DNA of 37,899 bases, from positions 1 through 37,899 of the forward strand of contig JAFUWA010000058.1 in the NCBI GenBank assembly GCA_017477355.1, written 5' to 3'. The notes below the pieces were generated by a model. That model worked only from the letters and a program-made list of their open reading frames with translations, made no database searches and was not told the DNA's origin. Shown here one piece after another: positions 1-9,422 of the stretch; the stretch's first letter is position 1, and every line of letters starts with the position of its first letter. A program made the translations under genes and the position numbers. Source of the DNA: Clostridia bacterium. GTDB lineage: Bacteria > Bacillota > Clostridia > TANB77 > CAG-508.

Positions 1-108
1 AAAGATATAATTGAATATATAGAATATTATAATAACAGAAGAATTAAGAGCAAACTAAAAGGAATGTCCCCTGTTCAATACAGAGAGCATTCCGAGTTAG
101 TAGCCTAA
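1..108 (+). CDS. IS3-family transposase (OrfB), C-terminal fragment
   Basis: Reading frame 1 encodes 35 residues and a TAA. They include YIEYYNNRRIKSKLKGMSPV followed by QYREH, which is the characteristic C-terminus of the DDE integrase-type transposase of IS3-family elements (YN..R.h..L.gmSPvqyr). Only the tail is visible because the gene starts left of the window, so the catalytic residues cannot be checked. The frame is open to the window edge and the stop sits 7 nt before the terminal repeat, the usual arrangement for an intact element end. Confidence 0.82.
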   Translation, partial: KDIIEYIEYYNNRRIKSKLKGMSPVQYREHSELVA

Positions 109-140
109 TTTATACTGTCCAACTTTTTGGGTTCAGTACA
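1..140 (+). mobile_element. Right end of an IS3-family insertion sequence
   Basis: The left edge of the window cuts through an insertion sequence. What remains is the 3' end of a transposase gene (1-108) followed at 116-140 by a 25-nt terminal sequence containing CCAACTTTTTGGGTTCAGTA. Its reverse complement starts with TG and has the CCCAAAAAGTTGGACA block typical of IS3-family terminal repeats. The other end lies outside the window, so completeness and target duplication cannot be judged. Confidence 0.8.
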
Positions 141-169
141 ATGTTATATCTTTTTTTTGTTTTTTTATA

Positions 170-198
170 TTGAAAATAATAGAAATTATAAGTATACT
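170..198 (+). promoter_or_regulatory. Sigma-A-type promoter for the surface-protein gene
   Basis: TTGAAA (170-175) and TATACT (193-198) are separated by 17 nt, about 30 nt before the start codon. It lies just outside the IS end, so the gene has its own promoter. Confidence 0.6.
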
Positions 199-227
199 TT
201 TATTAGATAAAAAGGAGGTAATAACAA

Positions 228-2504
228 ATGAAGAAAAAAGTTAGTATAGCAATTATAGCAATATTATTTTTAATAATAATATCTTTGTTCTTAACTAATA
301 AAGCTAATGCAAAAGTAGAGCCAGAATTAAAAAAACTTGCACTAGCAGAAAATCAAAGTTCTACAATAAAGGCTGATGATAAATTATATTTAGATTTGGA
401 CTTTGGAGTAACAAAAGAGGATGTAGAATTGTTTTTCCCTTCTATTTCTATTAGAAATATTGAAAATAAAACGGAGTCAGCTATAGTTTATATTAGTGAT
501 GTTTGGGAAAATCCATATGTTAAATTTACAAACATGTCTAATAAATTAAAAGCAGGAAAATATTATATAAGTGATCTTTTTATGGATAACAAACATTACA
601 GTAATTATTCAACTGGACCAGATGTGTTGCCATTAGATTTTAATGTTGAATTTACTTTAGTGGATGATGCAATTGAAGGAAATGGTCCTGTTAATCAAAT
701 AGATTCAGTATTAGATGGAATTGATATTACTACGACAGAAGCTAAAAGAAATGAAAGAGTTTATGTAGCATTAAATGGATTATCAAATAGTATTGATCAA
801 GTAAAAGGATATATAGGAGGAGCAGGTCAATATATTACAGTTCCTTTTTATGATATTCATACAAATCCATATTTTATAATGCCTTCTAATGTAATAGCTG
901 GTGAAGAGTATGGTATGGGCGTGATTGAATTAATCTATTCTGATGGAACAAAAAAGACACTTGGAATGCAACAACTTTCTAATGGAAATATTAAAGTAAA
1001 AGTAAAAGAATCTGCTGTAATAGTAAGCATACGCCTTGTAGGAAATACAGAAGTAACATCAGAAGATACTTTAAATTTTGACTTGAAAACAAGCCAAGAA
1101 ATCATTTTTGCATCAATGATTATAAGAGAAAAAAATAATGAGTATGGTCAAGGATATTATCTCTCAATAACAGAAGAGGATCAGCAAGTAGAAATATCAG
1201 AAATAGCAAGACTTGCTATTGATTCAACAATACATCCGGGTGATTATTATATTTCAGATATATATTTATGGCAAAATGGTGCAAATGGAAATAGTTCTGA
1301 GTGTGTAGCACATTATAGTAAAAACCCAGTTGATGAAGCTGAAAAGTATTTGCAATTTGATCTTGAATTTACAATAAAATCAACAACTAATCAAGAAAAT
1401 AGTGAAAATCAAGCAAGTTTAAGTCCAATAACGTTAAAAAGTGAAACAGCAAAAATTAATGATAAAGTATATGTAGATTTAAATTCAAATGAAAAATATA
1501 GTCAAGTAATGTTATCATTTACTAATAATGAAGCAGATCATACAATGATTGTGTATTTAAAAGATTTAAATACCAATCCATACTTTATCGTTCCATTTAC
1601 AACAGTTAAAGGAACATATGATTTAAAATATATGATATTCAAAAATCAAGATGGAGAAAAAGTACATTATAGAAAAGATGGAGAATTAGAAGGTATTAGA
1701 CATTTTGATTTTGATTGTACTATAAAAATAGAAAAAGAAAAAAGTGATAGTGGTTTGTTAGTTTTAGAAAACGATAAAATCACAAATGATATTATTCAAA
1801 AAATAGCTGAACAAGAAGAAAACATTTTTATTGAAATTTATGCTGAAAACAACCCAGTCATCGATAGTTCTGTTTTTGAAGCAATAAAAGGAGCTAATAA
1901 AACAATATCAATTATTTATTATAATGTAGAATGGATTTTTAATGGAAGGAATATTGTTGAAGCAAAAACAATAGATGTTAGCGTAAGTATTTCTTATTTA
2001 GCAAATGAATTGGATAATGTTAGTAATGATGGAATCATGATTGATTTTGCTAATAATGGCAATTTACCTGGAAAATGTTTAATAAGAATAAAATCAGATG
2101 ATTTGAAAATTTTAGACAATAAAAATACAAATGTATATTACTTTAATGAAATGGAAAATAACTTTAACAAAGTTGCTATGCAGATAATAGCATCTGGAGA
2201 TGGATATTATGAATTTTATATTAATCATAATTCAAAATATATTATGACATTAGGAGAAATTAATCCAGAGTATGTTTCTAGCGATATGAGTGATTTAGAG
2301 TTGAATTCAAGTACGCCTTCTGAAACAACAAGTTTAAATAGTGCAACATATTCAAGTACAACTGCAAGTACAGATGATACTAATGAGGAAAGCAAAATTT
2401 CTAAAAAAATGGTTTTAGTTATTCTTATGGTTTTTGTAATTGTTTGCACAATCTTAGTTGTTGCTATTGAAACTAGAAAACAAGATAAAAAATCAGAAAA
2501 ATAA
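228..2504 (+). CDS. Membrane-anchored extracellular repeat protein, function unknown
   Basis: This 758-residue protein has an N-terminal signal peptide (KKK, then a hydrophobic run, with likely cleavage after residues NANA near 28). It ends with a transmembrane segment (MVLVILMVFVIVCTILVVAI, about 725-745) and a lysine-rich tail, so it should be an outward-facing protein fixed to the membrane. A Ser/Thr-rich linker (about 690-720) precedes the anchor. The ectodomain holds at least three diverged beta-rich repeats marked by a 'K..D.vYvdLn' strand and a later 'D..tNPYf..P' signature (around residues 208-218 and 446-454, with a weaker one near 93). An AGGAGG site precedes the ATG by 8-9 nt. It is monocistronic, with its own promoter and terminator. 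I do not recognise a named family; adhesin or sensor roles are guesses. Confidence 0.8.
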   Translation: MKKKVSIAIIAILFLIIISLFLTNKANAKVEPELKKLALAENQSSTIKADDKLYLDLDFGVTKEDVELFFPSISIRNIENKTESAIVYISDVWENPYVKFTNMSNKLKAGKYYISDLFMDNKHYSNYSTGPDVLPLDFNVEFTLVDDAIEGNGPVNQIDSVLDGIDITTTEAKRNERVYVALNGLSNSIDQVKGYIGGAGQYITVPFYDIHTNPYFIMPSNVIAGEEYGMGVIELIYSDGTKKTLGMQQLSNGNIKVKVKESAVIVSIRLVGNTEVTSEDTLNFDLKTSQEIIFASMIIREKNNEYGQGYYLSITEEDQQVEISEIARLAIDSTIHPGDYYISDIYLWQNGANGNSSECVAHYSKNPVDEAEKYLQFDLEFTIKSTTNQENSENQASLSPITLKSETAKINDKVYVDLNSNEKYSQVMLSFTNNEADHTMIVYLKDLNTNPYFIVPFTTVKGTYDLKYMIFKNQDGEKVHYRKDGELEGIRHFDFDCTIKIEKEKSDSGLLVLENDKITNDIIQKIAEQEENIFIEIYAENNPVIDSSVFEAIKGANKTISIIYYNVEWIFNGRNIVEAKTIDVSVSISYLANELDNVSNDGIMIDFANNGNLPGKCLIRIKSDDLKILDNKNTNVYYFNEMENNFNKVAMQIIASGDGYYEFYINHNSKYIMTLGEINPEYVSSDMSDLELNSSTPSETTSLNSATYSSTTASTDDTNEESKISKKMVLVILMVFVIVCTILVVAIETRKQDKKSEK

Positions 2505-2524
2505 AATTGAATCAATTTTACATA

Positions 2525-2560
2525 AAAACCTCAAATAAGATTGACTTATTTGAGGTTTTG
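2525..2560 (+). terminator. Rho-independent terminator
   Basis: A perfect 15-bp stem (2525-2539 with 2545-2559, left arm AAAACCTCAAATAAG, 5-nt loop) ends in a T-run, 20 nt after the surface-protein stop. Confidence 0.85.
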
Positions 2561-2578
2561 TGGTATTTTAGAACAATA

Positions 2579-2618
2579 GGGACGGTTCCAAATGTTTCAA
2601 AACAAAAGGACAGTCCTT
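2579..2618. repeat. GGGACGGTTCC-type intergenic repeat
   Basis: GGGACGGTTCC (2579-2589) is followed by a small palindrome AAGGACAGTCCTT (2606-2618). Related GGGACGT/ACGTCCC motifs stand before uvrC (11874-11913) and between guaB and guaA (25327-25397), so this appears to be one member of a scattered short palindromic family. Confidence 0.45.
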
Positions 2619-2652
2619 CTCAAATTAGAATTTAAAATGGAGGAAATGAATT

Positions 2653-5091
2653 ATGAATTATTCTAAAGCAACAGATCAGAAATGGCAAGAAGAGTGGAAG
2701 AAAAATGGATTATACAAATACAATCCAAATAGTGAAAAGCCAAAGTATTATACAATGGAAATGTTTTCTTACCCTAGTGGTGCTAAGCTGCATTTAGGAC
2801 ATTGGTTCAATTTTGCTCCAGCAGATTCTTTTGCTAGATTTAAGAAAATGCAAGGATACAATGTATTTCACCCAATGGGATTTGATGCATTTGGACTTCC
2901 AGCAGAGAATTATGCAATTAAAACCGGAATTCATCCAGAAGATTCTACCATGAAAAATATTGAAACAATGAAAAGACAATTAGCTGAAATGGGTGGAAGC
3001 TATGATTGGGATTATTCTGTTCAAACTTGTATGCCAAATTATTATAAATGGACACAATGGTTATTTGTGAAATTATATAAAGCAGGGTTAGCTTATAAGA
3101 AAGAAGCTCCTGTTAACTGGTGCGATAGCTGTAAAACAGTTCTTGCCAATGAGCAAGTTATTGACGGTTGTTGCGAAAGATGTGGAACAGTTGTTGTTAA
3201 GAAAAAATTAAGCCAATGGTTCTTCAAAATTACAGATTATGCAGAAGAATTATTGAATGATTTAGATAAAATAGATTGGCCAGAATCTACAAAAAAGGTA
3301 CAACAAAACTGGATTGGAAGATCAACTGGTAGTGAAGTTACTTTCAAAACAGAAGATGGAAAACATGATATTACTGTATTTACAACGAGACCAGATACTT
3401 TAAATGGCGTAACTTATGTTGTTCTTGCTCCAGAGAGTAGCTTAGTAGATGAAATTATGACAGAGGACCGTAAGAAAGCGGTAGAAGAGTATCGTGCCGA
3501 AACTGCAAAATTAACGGAAATTGATAGATTATCAACAGAAAGGCCAAAAACAGGAACATTTACAGGAGCTTATGCTATCAATCCTCTAACAGGAGACAAG
3601 GTTCCAATTTGGATAGCTGATTATGTTTTAGAAGATTATGGAACAGGATTTGTTATGGCAGTTCCTGCTCATGATGAAAGAGATTTCGCATTTGCTAGCA
3701 AATATAACTTACCAATTAAGAGAGTTATTAATAGCAAAGATGGAAAAGAACCAGAGCTTCCATATTGTGAATATGGAGTATTAGTTAATAGTGGAAAATA
3801 TGATGGATTAACTTCTGAAGAAGCAAAAGAAAAGATTACAGCTGATTTAGAAGCTCAAGGTGTTGGTAAGAAAACGGTTAATTACAGATTAAAAGATTGG
3901 TTAGTTTCTCGTCAAAGATATTGGGGAGCTCCAATTCCAGTAATTTACTGTGATGACTGTGGAACAGTTGTGGTTCCTGAAGAAGATTTACCAGTAAAAC
4001 TTCCTTATGATGTGGAATTCAAACCAGATGGAGTTTCTCCATTGAAAAAGAGCAAAGAATTCATGAACTGTACTTGCCCAAAATGTGGAAAGCCAGCCAC
4101 TAGAGAGGCTGATACATTGGATACTTTTGTATGTTCTTCTTGGTATCAATTAAGATATCCAGATGCCAATAACGATAAAGAAATCTTTAATAAAGAAACT
4201 GTTAATAAAATGAATCCAGTTGATTGCTATGTTGGTGGTAAAGAACATGCTGCAATGCACTTGATTTATACAAGATTTATGACAAAAGCACTTCGTGATA
4301 TGGGATATTTAAACTTTGATGAGCCATTCTCAAAATTAATACATCAGGGATTAATTTTAGGACCAGATGGAAACAAAATGAGTAAATCTAAAGGAAATAC
4401 AGTATCTCCAGACGAATATGTTGAGAAATATGGCTCAGACGTATTTAGAATGTATTTAATGTTTGGATTTGAGTATAGAAAAGGTGGACCTTGGGATGAC
4501 AAGGGAATCGAAGCTATGACAAAATATTTTGCAAGAGTAGAAGCTCTAGTTCAAAAGTTAAAAGAGGTAGAAGGAAATTCTACAGAAATTTCTCTTGCAG
4601 AAGAAGATTTGTTAAGATTGAAAAATCAAACAATTAAAGCTATGGCTAAAAATATTGAGGATTTCCAATTCAATACTGCAATTGCAAGAAGTATGGAGTT
4701 GTTGAATGGAATTAACGCATATATTAATGGTGGAAAAATTAATAAAGAAGTATTTACGAACTGTGTAGAAACATTATTAAAAGTGTTAGCACCTTTAGCA
4801 CCACACTTTATGGAAGAAGAATGGCATGTATTAGGAAAAACATCTTCAATTCATAATGAAGCTTGGCCAGAAATTAATGAAAAAGAATTACAAGGTGGAA
4901 ATATTGTTATTCCAGTACAAGTAAATGGAAAATTAAAGGCTCAAGTTGAAGTTTCTTCAAATCTTTCCAAAGAAGAAATTTTAGAAGCAGTTAAGAAAGA
5001 TGAAAAAGTTGCAAGATTAATTGAAAACAATGAAATTGTAAAAGAAATTTATGTACCAGGAAAAATTTTAAATTTAGTTGTAAAGAAATAA
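2653..5091 (+). CDS. leuS: Leucyl-tRNA synthetase
   Basis: This class I aminoacyl-tRNA synthetase charges tRNA-Leu in the cytosol. The 812-residue product has the HIGH-type signature HLGHW (47-51), a zinc-binding cysteine cluster (CDSC...CCERC, about 157-178), the CP1 editing domain (TTRPDTLNG, about 245-253; the [16 protein letters not shown] block near 333), the KMSKS loop (about 575-579) and a C-terminal anticodon-binding helical domain. Length is normal for a bacterial LeuRS. GGAGG precedes the ATG. It contains no in-frame CGG and is uninterrupted, unlike serS further on. A terminator follows at 5151. Confidence 0.97.
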   Translation: MNYSKATDQKWQEEWKKNGLYKYNPNSEKPKYYTMEMFSYPSGAKLHLGHWFNFAPADSFARFKKMQGYNVFHPMGFDAFGLPAENYAIKTGIHPEDSTMKNIETMKRQLAEMGGSYDWDYSVQTCMPNYYKWTQWLFVKLYKAGLAYKKEAPVNWCDSCKTVLANEQVIDGCCERCGTVVVKKKLSQWFFKITDYAEELLNDLDKIDWPESTKKVQQNWIGRSTGSEVTFKTEDGKHDITVFTTRPDTLNGVTYVVLAPESSLVDEIMTEDRKKAVEEYRAETAKLTEIDRLSTERPKTGTFTGAYAINPLTGDKVPIWIADYVLEDYGTGFVMAVPAHDERDFAFASKYNLPIKRVINSKDGKEPELPYCEYGVLVNSGKYDGLTSEEAKEKITADLEAQGVGKKTVNYRLKDWLVSRQRYWGAPIPVIYCDDCGTVVVPEEDLPVKLPYDVEFKPDGVSPLKKSKEFMNCTCPKCGKPATREADTLDTFVCSSWYQLRYPDANNDKEIFNKETVNKMNPVDCYVGGKEHAAMHLIYTRFMTKALRDMGYLNFDEPFSKLIHQGLILGPDGNKMSKSKGNTVSPDEYVEKYGSDVFRMYLMFGFEYRKGGPWDDKGIEAMTKYFARVEALVQKLKEVEGNSTEISLAEEDLLRLKNQTIKAMAKNIEDFQFNTAIARSMELLNGINAYINGGKINKEVFTNCVETLLKVLAPLAPHFMEEEWHVLGKTSSIHNEAWPEINEKELQGGNIVIPVQVNGKLKAQVEVSSNLSKEEILEAVKKDEKVARLIENNEIVKEIYVPGKILNLVVKK

Positions 5092-5150
5092 AAAACATAG
5101 TATACTATATTTGACTTAAGTTAAATAGTCGTATGAACTTATAAGAGTAC

Positions 5151-5190
5151 AAAAACTGAGTGTATTGTGGACACTCAGTTTTTTCTTTTT
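5151..5190 (+). terminator. Terminator of leuS
   Basis: A 13-bp stem AAAAACTGAGTGT (5151-5163) pairs with 5171-5183 across a 7-nt loop and runs into a T-rich tract. Confidence 0.85.
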
Positions 5191-5195
5191 TATAA

Positions 5196-5228
5196 AAACA
5201 AGAGCATAATTGTGGTACGCTCTTGTTT
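5196..5228 (-). terminator. Terminator for the minus-strand small ORF
   Basis: AAACAAGAGC (5196-5205) pairs with GCTCTTGTTT (5219-5228). On the minus strand the stem is followed by a T-run, just after the stop of the 30-codon ORF at 5237-5329. Confidence 0.6.
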
Positions 5229-5236
5229 GACTATTT

Positions 5237-5329
5237 CTAGCCTCTTTCTTCATCTTCAGAAACTGATTTCTGATCTTTATTTTTCAAAAGAAGTTCAATC
5301 AATTTCCAAATTAGATCATATGAACTCAT
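5237..5329 (-). CDS. Small protein, 30 aa, unknown function
   Basis: A minus-strand ORF reads MSSYDLIWKLIELLLKNKDQ and continues with ten mostly charged residues. Support comes from a consensus AAAGGAGG (5339-5346) with 9-nt spacing to the ATG and a terminator-like hairpin immediately after the stop. The first half can form an amphipathic or hydrophobic helix (WKLIELLLK) and the second half is charged. No family is recognised. It could be a small membrane-associated peptide. Its presence in this leuS-downstream gap is inferred from the translation signals alone. Confidence 0.5.
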   Translation of the reverse strand: MSSYDLIWKLIELLLKNKDQKSVSEDEERG

Positions 5330-5422
5330 ATATGAGTACCTCCTTTCCAAAAGATTTCCTTTATGAAAAGGATGATAAGATGATTACAAAATGCAAGTAA
5401 AAATAATTACTTTTTAAACATA

Positions 5423-5451
5423 TTGAAAACTTTTTTCGTTATAGGTATAAT
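5423..5451 (+). promoter_or_regulatory. Sigma-A-type promoter
   Basis: TTGAAA (5423-5428) and a perfect TATAAT (5446-5451) with 17-nt spacing lie 43 nt before the start codon of the next gene. Confidence 0.7.
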
Positions 5452-5494
5452 TATTTTGTAAAAATATACAAAAGAAATTTGAAAGGAGAAAAAT

Positions 5495-6301
5495 ATGAGC
5501 GAAAAGAAAAATTCAAGTATTGGAATTGCACTATTATTAGTTTTAATTATTGGATTAATCATTACAGTAATGGGATTAAGCATTGTTTTAATTCAAATGA
5601 AAAATGAAAAGAAAGAGGAAGTACAAGAGCCAGAGAGGATTGAGCAAGTGAGCAATTTGCCACCACCAATTCCAAGTGAACCAATTGTTCCTGAAGATGT
5701 AGAGGAAAATGTAGAGGAAAATAGAGAAAATACAACAGATAAAGTATTAGAAGAGGCAAATATTACAGATAATATAGATAAAACAGGTTTAGTTGGAGAA
5801 ACCACATATACAATCGAAAGGGTTGCAACAAATCATTTGGATGGATTTAATGTTATAATAGAAGATTCAAAAGTATATTTTGAATTAGTAGATAAAGAAA
5901 AAGTTGAAAGTTATGCTATTACGGACTTTACTATAAACAGAATAGAGAATGAAAAGGAAGAAATTACTGGCTTCAATGGTAAAGTAAAAAATGTTTATTT
6001 TTATCAAGTTGGTCAAGCTGTAATGCCAGATTCTTTAGCAATATTATTTTTAATGGAAAATGGAAAAGTTGAATATATATCTTATGTAGATGCTTTACAA
6101 ACTACTAATTTAAGTTCAAGAGGAGAAATTGAGGGATTAAATAATATTACAGAAATCTATTCTGCATCAGCTCGTGAGTGGATTGATGAAACAGGTGGGC
6201 CAGGATGGGGTTCATGCATTGCTAAAGATTCAAATAATAATTATTATAGTTTAGAAATTGCATTTGAGAAGAATAATATAGATTTAAGTAAAGTTAATTA
6301 G
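5495..6301 (+). CDS. Membrane-anchored extracytoplasmic protein, unknown function
   Basis: The 268-residue product has a short charged N-terminus, one transmembrane helix (about residues 9-34, IGIALLLVLIIGLIITVMGL), then a Pro/Glu-rich spacer (about 40-80, with PPPIPSEP and VEENVEEN) and a folded domain from about 100 with YTIERVATNHLDGFNVIIED. The pattern is a single-pass protein with its domain outside the cell. GAAAGGAG precedes the ATG at good spacing. It is monocistronic between its own promoter and terminator. No named family is recognised. Confidence 0.78.
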   Translation: MSEKKNSSIGIALLLVLIIGLIITVMGLSIVLIQMKNEKKEEVQEPERIEQVSNLPPPIPSEPIVPEDVEENVEENRENTTDKVLEEANITDNIDKTGLVGETTYTIERVATNHLDGFNVIIEDSKVYFELVDKEKVESYAITDFTINRIENEKEEITGFNGKVKNVYFYQVGQAVMPDSLAILFLMENGKVEYISYVDALQTTNLSSRGEIEGLNNITEIYSASAREWIDETGGPGWGSCIAKDSNNNYYSLEIAFEKNNIDLSKVN

Positions 6302-6319
6302 TGTGAGAAATTATCAAGA

Positions 6320-6350
6320 AAGTGATGTAAATAAGACATCACTTTTTTGT
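6320..6350 (+). terminator. Rho-independent terminator
   Basis: AAGTGATGT (6320-6328) pairs with ACATCACTT (6336-6344) and is followed by a T-run. Confidence 0.85.
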
Positions 6351-6362
6351 TTATTTTTAGTC

Positions 6363-6391
6363 TTGATTTTAAAGCCTAAAAATGATATAAT
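6363..6391 (+). promoter_or_regulatory. Promoter of trmL and the cyclophilin gene
   Basis: TTGATT (6363-6368) and TATAAT (6386-6391), 17-nt spacer. Confidence 0.65.
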
Positions 6392-6451
6392 TCAAACATT
6401 ATGTAGAAGCATGGATGGAATGCAAATTTACTAGAAAAGAGATGAAATATT

Positions 6452-6961
6452 TTGAAATTACATTTGGTTTTAGTAGAACCAGAAATACCACAAAATACAG
6501 GAAATATTGCTAGAACATGTGCAATTATTGGAGCAAAACTTCATTTAGTGCATCCTTTAGCATTTAGTATAGATGAAAAAAGCGTAAGAAGATCTGGATT
6601 AGATTATTGGGATAAATTAGCAATAGAAGAGCACAAGAGCTTTGATGCATTTTTAGAAAAATATAAACCAGAAGAAAATAATATGTTTTTTGCAACAACA
6701 AAAGGAAAACAAATCTATTCTGACGTAGATTATAGCGGTATGGATGAAGTATTTTTGCTTTTTGGAAAAGAAACAAAAGGATTACCAGAGCCAGTTTTAC
6801 TAAAATACATAGATAAGACTATTCGTATTCCAATGAGAGAAACACTTCGTTCATTAAATCTTTCAAACTCAGTTGCAATAGCAGCTTATGAAGTAATGAG
6901 ACAAAAGAATTTTGAACGTTTAGAAGGAATATCATCTTATTTTGATGAAGATTTGAAGTAA
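6452..6961 (+). CDS. trmL: tRNA (cytidine/uridine-34 2'-O)-methyltransferase
   Basis: This SPOUT-class methyltransferase modifies the wobble base of tRNA-Leu isoacceptors. The 169-residue protein begins with LHLVLVEPEIPQNTGNIART, the classic TrmL N-terminus, and has the knotted C-terminal SAM site (LLFGKETKGLPEP about 109-121; IPMRETLRSLNLSNSVAIA about 130-148). The start is a TTG at 6452; no in-frame ATG fits the conserved N-terminus, and the upstream site is weak. It is followed 12 nt later by the cyclophilin gene, likely the same transcript. No CGG codon is present. Confidence 0.95.
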   Translation: MKLHLVLVEPEIPQNTGNIARTCAIIGAKLHLVHPLAFSIDEKSVRRSGLDYWDKLAIEEHKSFDAFLEKYKPEENNMFFATTKGKQIYSDVDYSGMDEVFLLFGKETKGLPEPVLLKYIDKTIRIPMRETLRSLNLSNSVAIAAYEVMRQKNFERLEGISSYFDEDLK

Positions 6962-6973
6962 AGGAGATTACAG

Positions 6974-7870
6974 ATGAAAATTGTAAAAAGAGTTTTAATA
7001 ATTTTATTAGTAATAGCAATGTGCATTTCGTTAACTGCATGTGAGGATAAGGATTCGAAATCTTCGGAGGATGATGAAACACTTACATACATTAGAAACA
7101 AAAATAAGAGCTCATCAGAGGAAAATGTGGTAGAAGAAGCACAAATAACTTCTAGTGAAAATTCAGACGATGAGAATGATATAGAAAATGTAGAAGAATT
7201 TAAGGAGACAGGAAATTTTATGAACGATATTAAAAATATAACTTCAGAGCAAGCTTTGGCAAAAGCTGCAAAACAAATGGAAGAACCAGAAGAAGGAGAT
7301 CAAATTGCAATATTCCATATTAAAGGATATGGTGATATTACAGTAAAATTCTTTGAAGAAGTGGCACCAAAAGCTGTTGAAAACTTTGTAACACACGCTA
7401 AGGAAGGATATTATGATGGTGTTATTTTTCATAGAGTCATTGAAGAATTTATGATTCAAGGTGGAGATCCAGAAGGCACAGGATATGGCGGAGAAAGTAT
7501 CTGGGGAGAAGGATTTGAAGAAGAATTGTCAGTAGATGCTCTTCCATATAGAGGCGCTCTTTGCATGGCTAGTGGTGGAACAGGGACAAAATCTCTTGGA
7601 AGCCAATTCTATATTGTACAAGCAAATCACAGAAGTCAAATGGAAAGCTATATGAAGAGTTATGGATTGGAAAATTTTATTGAAGCTTATAAAAAATATG
7701 GTGGAGATTTAGCTGATTTAGTAGGATATGGACAATATACAACATTTGGTCAAGTAATAGATGGAATGGATGTTGTTGATAAAATTGCAAAAGTAGAAAC
7801 AAATAGTAAGGATAAACCTCTATCGGATGTTGTCATTGAAAGTATTGAAATAACAACATATTCAAAATAA
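6974..7870 (+). CDS. Cyclophilin-type peptidyl-prolyl isomerase lipoprotein
   Basis: The 298-residue product has a lipoprotein signal peptide with lipobox LTAC (Cys23), an acidic/serine-rich linker (about 25-80) and a cyclophilin domain from about 110 to the end. Visible motifs are FHRVIEEFMIQGGDP (catalytic Arg region), GSQFYIV and TTFGQVIDGMDVVDKI. It should catalyse proline isomerisation on exported proteins at the outer face of the membrane. An insertion between GSQFYIVQ and the last strands (about 215-250) is larger than in the smallest cyclophilins. AAAGGAG precedes the ATG. It sits 12 nt downstream of trmL. Confidence 0.93.
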   Translation: MKIVKRVLIILLVIAMCISLTACEDKDSKSSEDDETLTYIRNKNKSSSEENVVEEAQITSSENSDDENDIENVEEFKETGNFMNDIKNITSEQALAKAAKQMEEPEEGDQIAIFHIKGYGDITVKFFEEVAPKAVENFVTHAKEGYYDGVIFHRVIEEFMIQGGDPEGTGYGGESIWGEGFEEELSVDALPYRGALCMASGGTGTKSLGSQFYIVQANHRSQMESYMKSYGLENFIEAYKKYGGDLADLVGYGQYTTFGQVIDGMDVVDKIAKVETNSKDKPLSDVVIESIEITTYSK

Positions 7871-7881
7871 GAGTTATAAAT

Positions 7882-7990
7882 TTCAAAATATATAAATGCT
7901 CAAATACTTTGTGTCGGTCGACATCCTCTTGTGTTTAAATTAGGAGGAAGTCTCCATTCCTTAAGTATTTTCGCATTTATATATTTTGAA
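7882..7990 (-). ncRNA. Candidate structured RNA/DNA element, copy 1
   Basis: A perfect 18-bp inverted repeat (7882-7899 with 7973-7990) encloses a second 8-bp pairing (AAATACTT 7902-7909 with 7963-7970) and a core. On the minus strand the core contains AATGGAGACTT and, 18 nt later, AGAGGATGTCGAC. Both blocks recur identically and at the same spacing in the element at 23582-23701, whose outer arms have a different sequence but pair just as perfectly. Conservation of pairing rather than sequence suggests a folded RNA or a DNA hairpin. Orientation is given by the core. It lies between the cyclophilin gene and serS and may also act as a terminator. Confidence 0.5.
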
Positions 7991-8012
7991 TACTTAGAAA
8001 GGTAGATTTAAG

Positions 8013-9303
8013 ATGATAGATATTAAATTTTTAAGAGAAAATCCAGAGATTGTAAAAGAAAATATAAAGAAAAAATTCCAAGACCATAAATTAGTTTTAG
8101 TAGACGAAGTAATCGCATTAGATAAAGAGTCTAGAGAATTAACAGTAATGCAAGATGAACTTCGCAGTGGAAGAAATTCTAAAAGTAAAGAAATCGGTGG
8201 TTTAATGGCTAAAGGCCAAAAAGAAGAAGCTGAAAAACTAAAAAAAGAAGTAGAAGAGATTAACCAAAAATTAGCTGCCAATGAAGGAAGAGAAGAAGAG
8301 CTAAAAGAAGAAATCAAGAAAAGAATGATGAAAATTCCAAATATTATGGATGCATCAGTTCCTGTTGGAAAAGATGATAGTGAGAACGTAGAGAACGAAA
8401 AATTCGGTGAGCCAGTAGTTCCTAGTTATGAAATTCCACATCATGCAGATATTTTGGAAAGCTTTGGCGGGTTAGATAAAGAAAGTGCTGGAAGAACTAG
8501 CGGAAATGGTTTCTATTATTTATTAGGAGACGCAGCTCGTCTTCATGAAGCAATGCTGGCATATAGCAGAGATTTTATGATTGATAAAGGATTTACATAT
8601 TGTATTCCACCATTTATGATTCGTAGTGATGTTGTAGATGGTGTTATGAGCTTTGAAGAATTAGAAGCAATGATGTATAAAATTGAAGGCGAAGATCTTT
8701 ATTTAATTCGGAACTAGCGAACATTCTATGATTGGTAAATTTAAAGGACAAATTTTAAAAGAAGAACAATTACCAGTTTGCTATACAGGATATTCTCCAT
8801 GCTTTAGAAAAGAAGTTGGTAGCCATGGAATTGAAGAAAGAGGATTATATAGAGTTCATCAATTTGAAAAACAAGAAATGATTGTTCTTTGCAAGATGGA
8901 AGATCAAATGGATTGGTATAACAAATTATGGAGCTATACAGTAGAATTTTTCAGAAGTTTAGATGTACCAGTTAGAACTTTAGAGTGCTGTAGTGGAGAC
9001 TTAGCAGATTTGAAAGTAAAATCTTGCGATGTTGAAGCTTGGAGTCCAAGACAACAAAAGTATTTTGAAGTTGGAAGTTGTTCAACTTTAGGAGATGCAC
9101 AAAGTAGAAGATTAAGTATCCGTGCCAAAGGAGAAAAAGGAAATTACTTAGTTGCAACTTTAAATAATACAGTTGTTGCTACACCTCGTGGATTGATTGC
9201 AGTTTTAGAAAACAATTATCAAGAAGATGGAAGCATCAAGATTCCAAAAGTATTGCAACCATATATGGGCGGAAAAGAAAAGATTACTCCTAAAATGAAT
9301 TAA
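8013..9303 (+). CDS. serS: Seryl-tRNA synthetase, +1 recoded at CGG
   Basis: This class II synthetase charges tRNA-Ser. The N-terminal long coiled coil (about 30-105, rich in Lys/Glu) and the catalytic core (AARLHEAMLAYSRDF; PCFRKEVGSHG; FEKQEM; CSGDLADLK) are all present. In frame zero translation ends at a TAG two codons after an in-frame CGG at 8709-8711. Skipping the C and reading GGA gives EDLYLIGTSEHSMIGK, the expected SerRS sequence, and a 429-residue protein of normal length. No other break exists. The gene is universally essential, so a functional product must be made; a sequencing error is the alternative. AGAAAGG precedes the ATG. Confidence 0.95.
8709..8712 (+). other. +1 recoding site CGGA in serS
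   Basis: The in-frame CGG after an ATT codon (residue 233) leads to TAG two codons later; GGA in +1 gives the glycine of LIGTSE. Confidence 0.85.
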
Positions 9304-9422
9304 TACTGCGTTACTGTTCAGTAAATTTCAAATCGACGTACTTTCGTACGCCTCATTGAATATTTGCTTTGCGTGCCTTGTCTAAATCCATTTTATAAGT
9401 AATCATAAAAGGAGGTTTGAAT

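Noticed and set aside
5167..5400. A 77-codon plus-strand ORF after leuS
   Set aside because: It overlaps the leuS terminator, a second hairpin and the better supported minus-strand small ORF, and it has no ribosome-binding site.
7871..8012. T-box leader for serS
   Set aside because: There is no AGGGTGG-type antiterminator sequence; the region is filled by the palindromic element.
8709..8712. CGG reassigned to another amino acid or to stop
   Set aside because: Reading CGG as any amino acid in frame leaves the downstream frame wrong in every gene; only a one-base advance restores homology.
9304..9422. Small CGTAC/GTACG hairpin and GC-richer stretch between serS and engB
   Set aside because: The stem is only 5 bp and I could not link it to a known repeat or leader.
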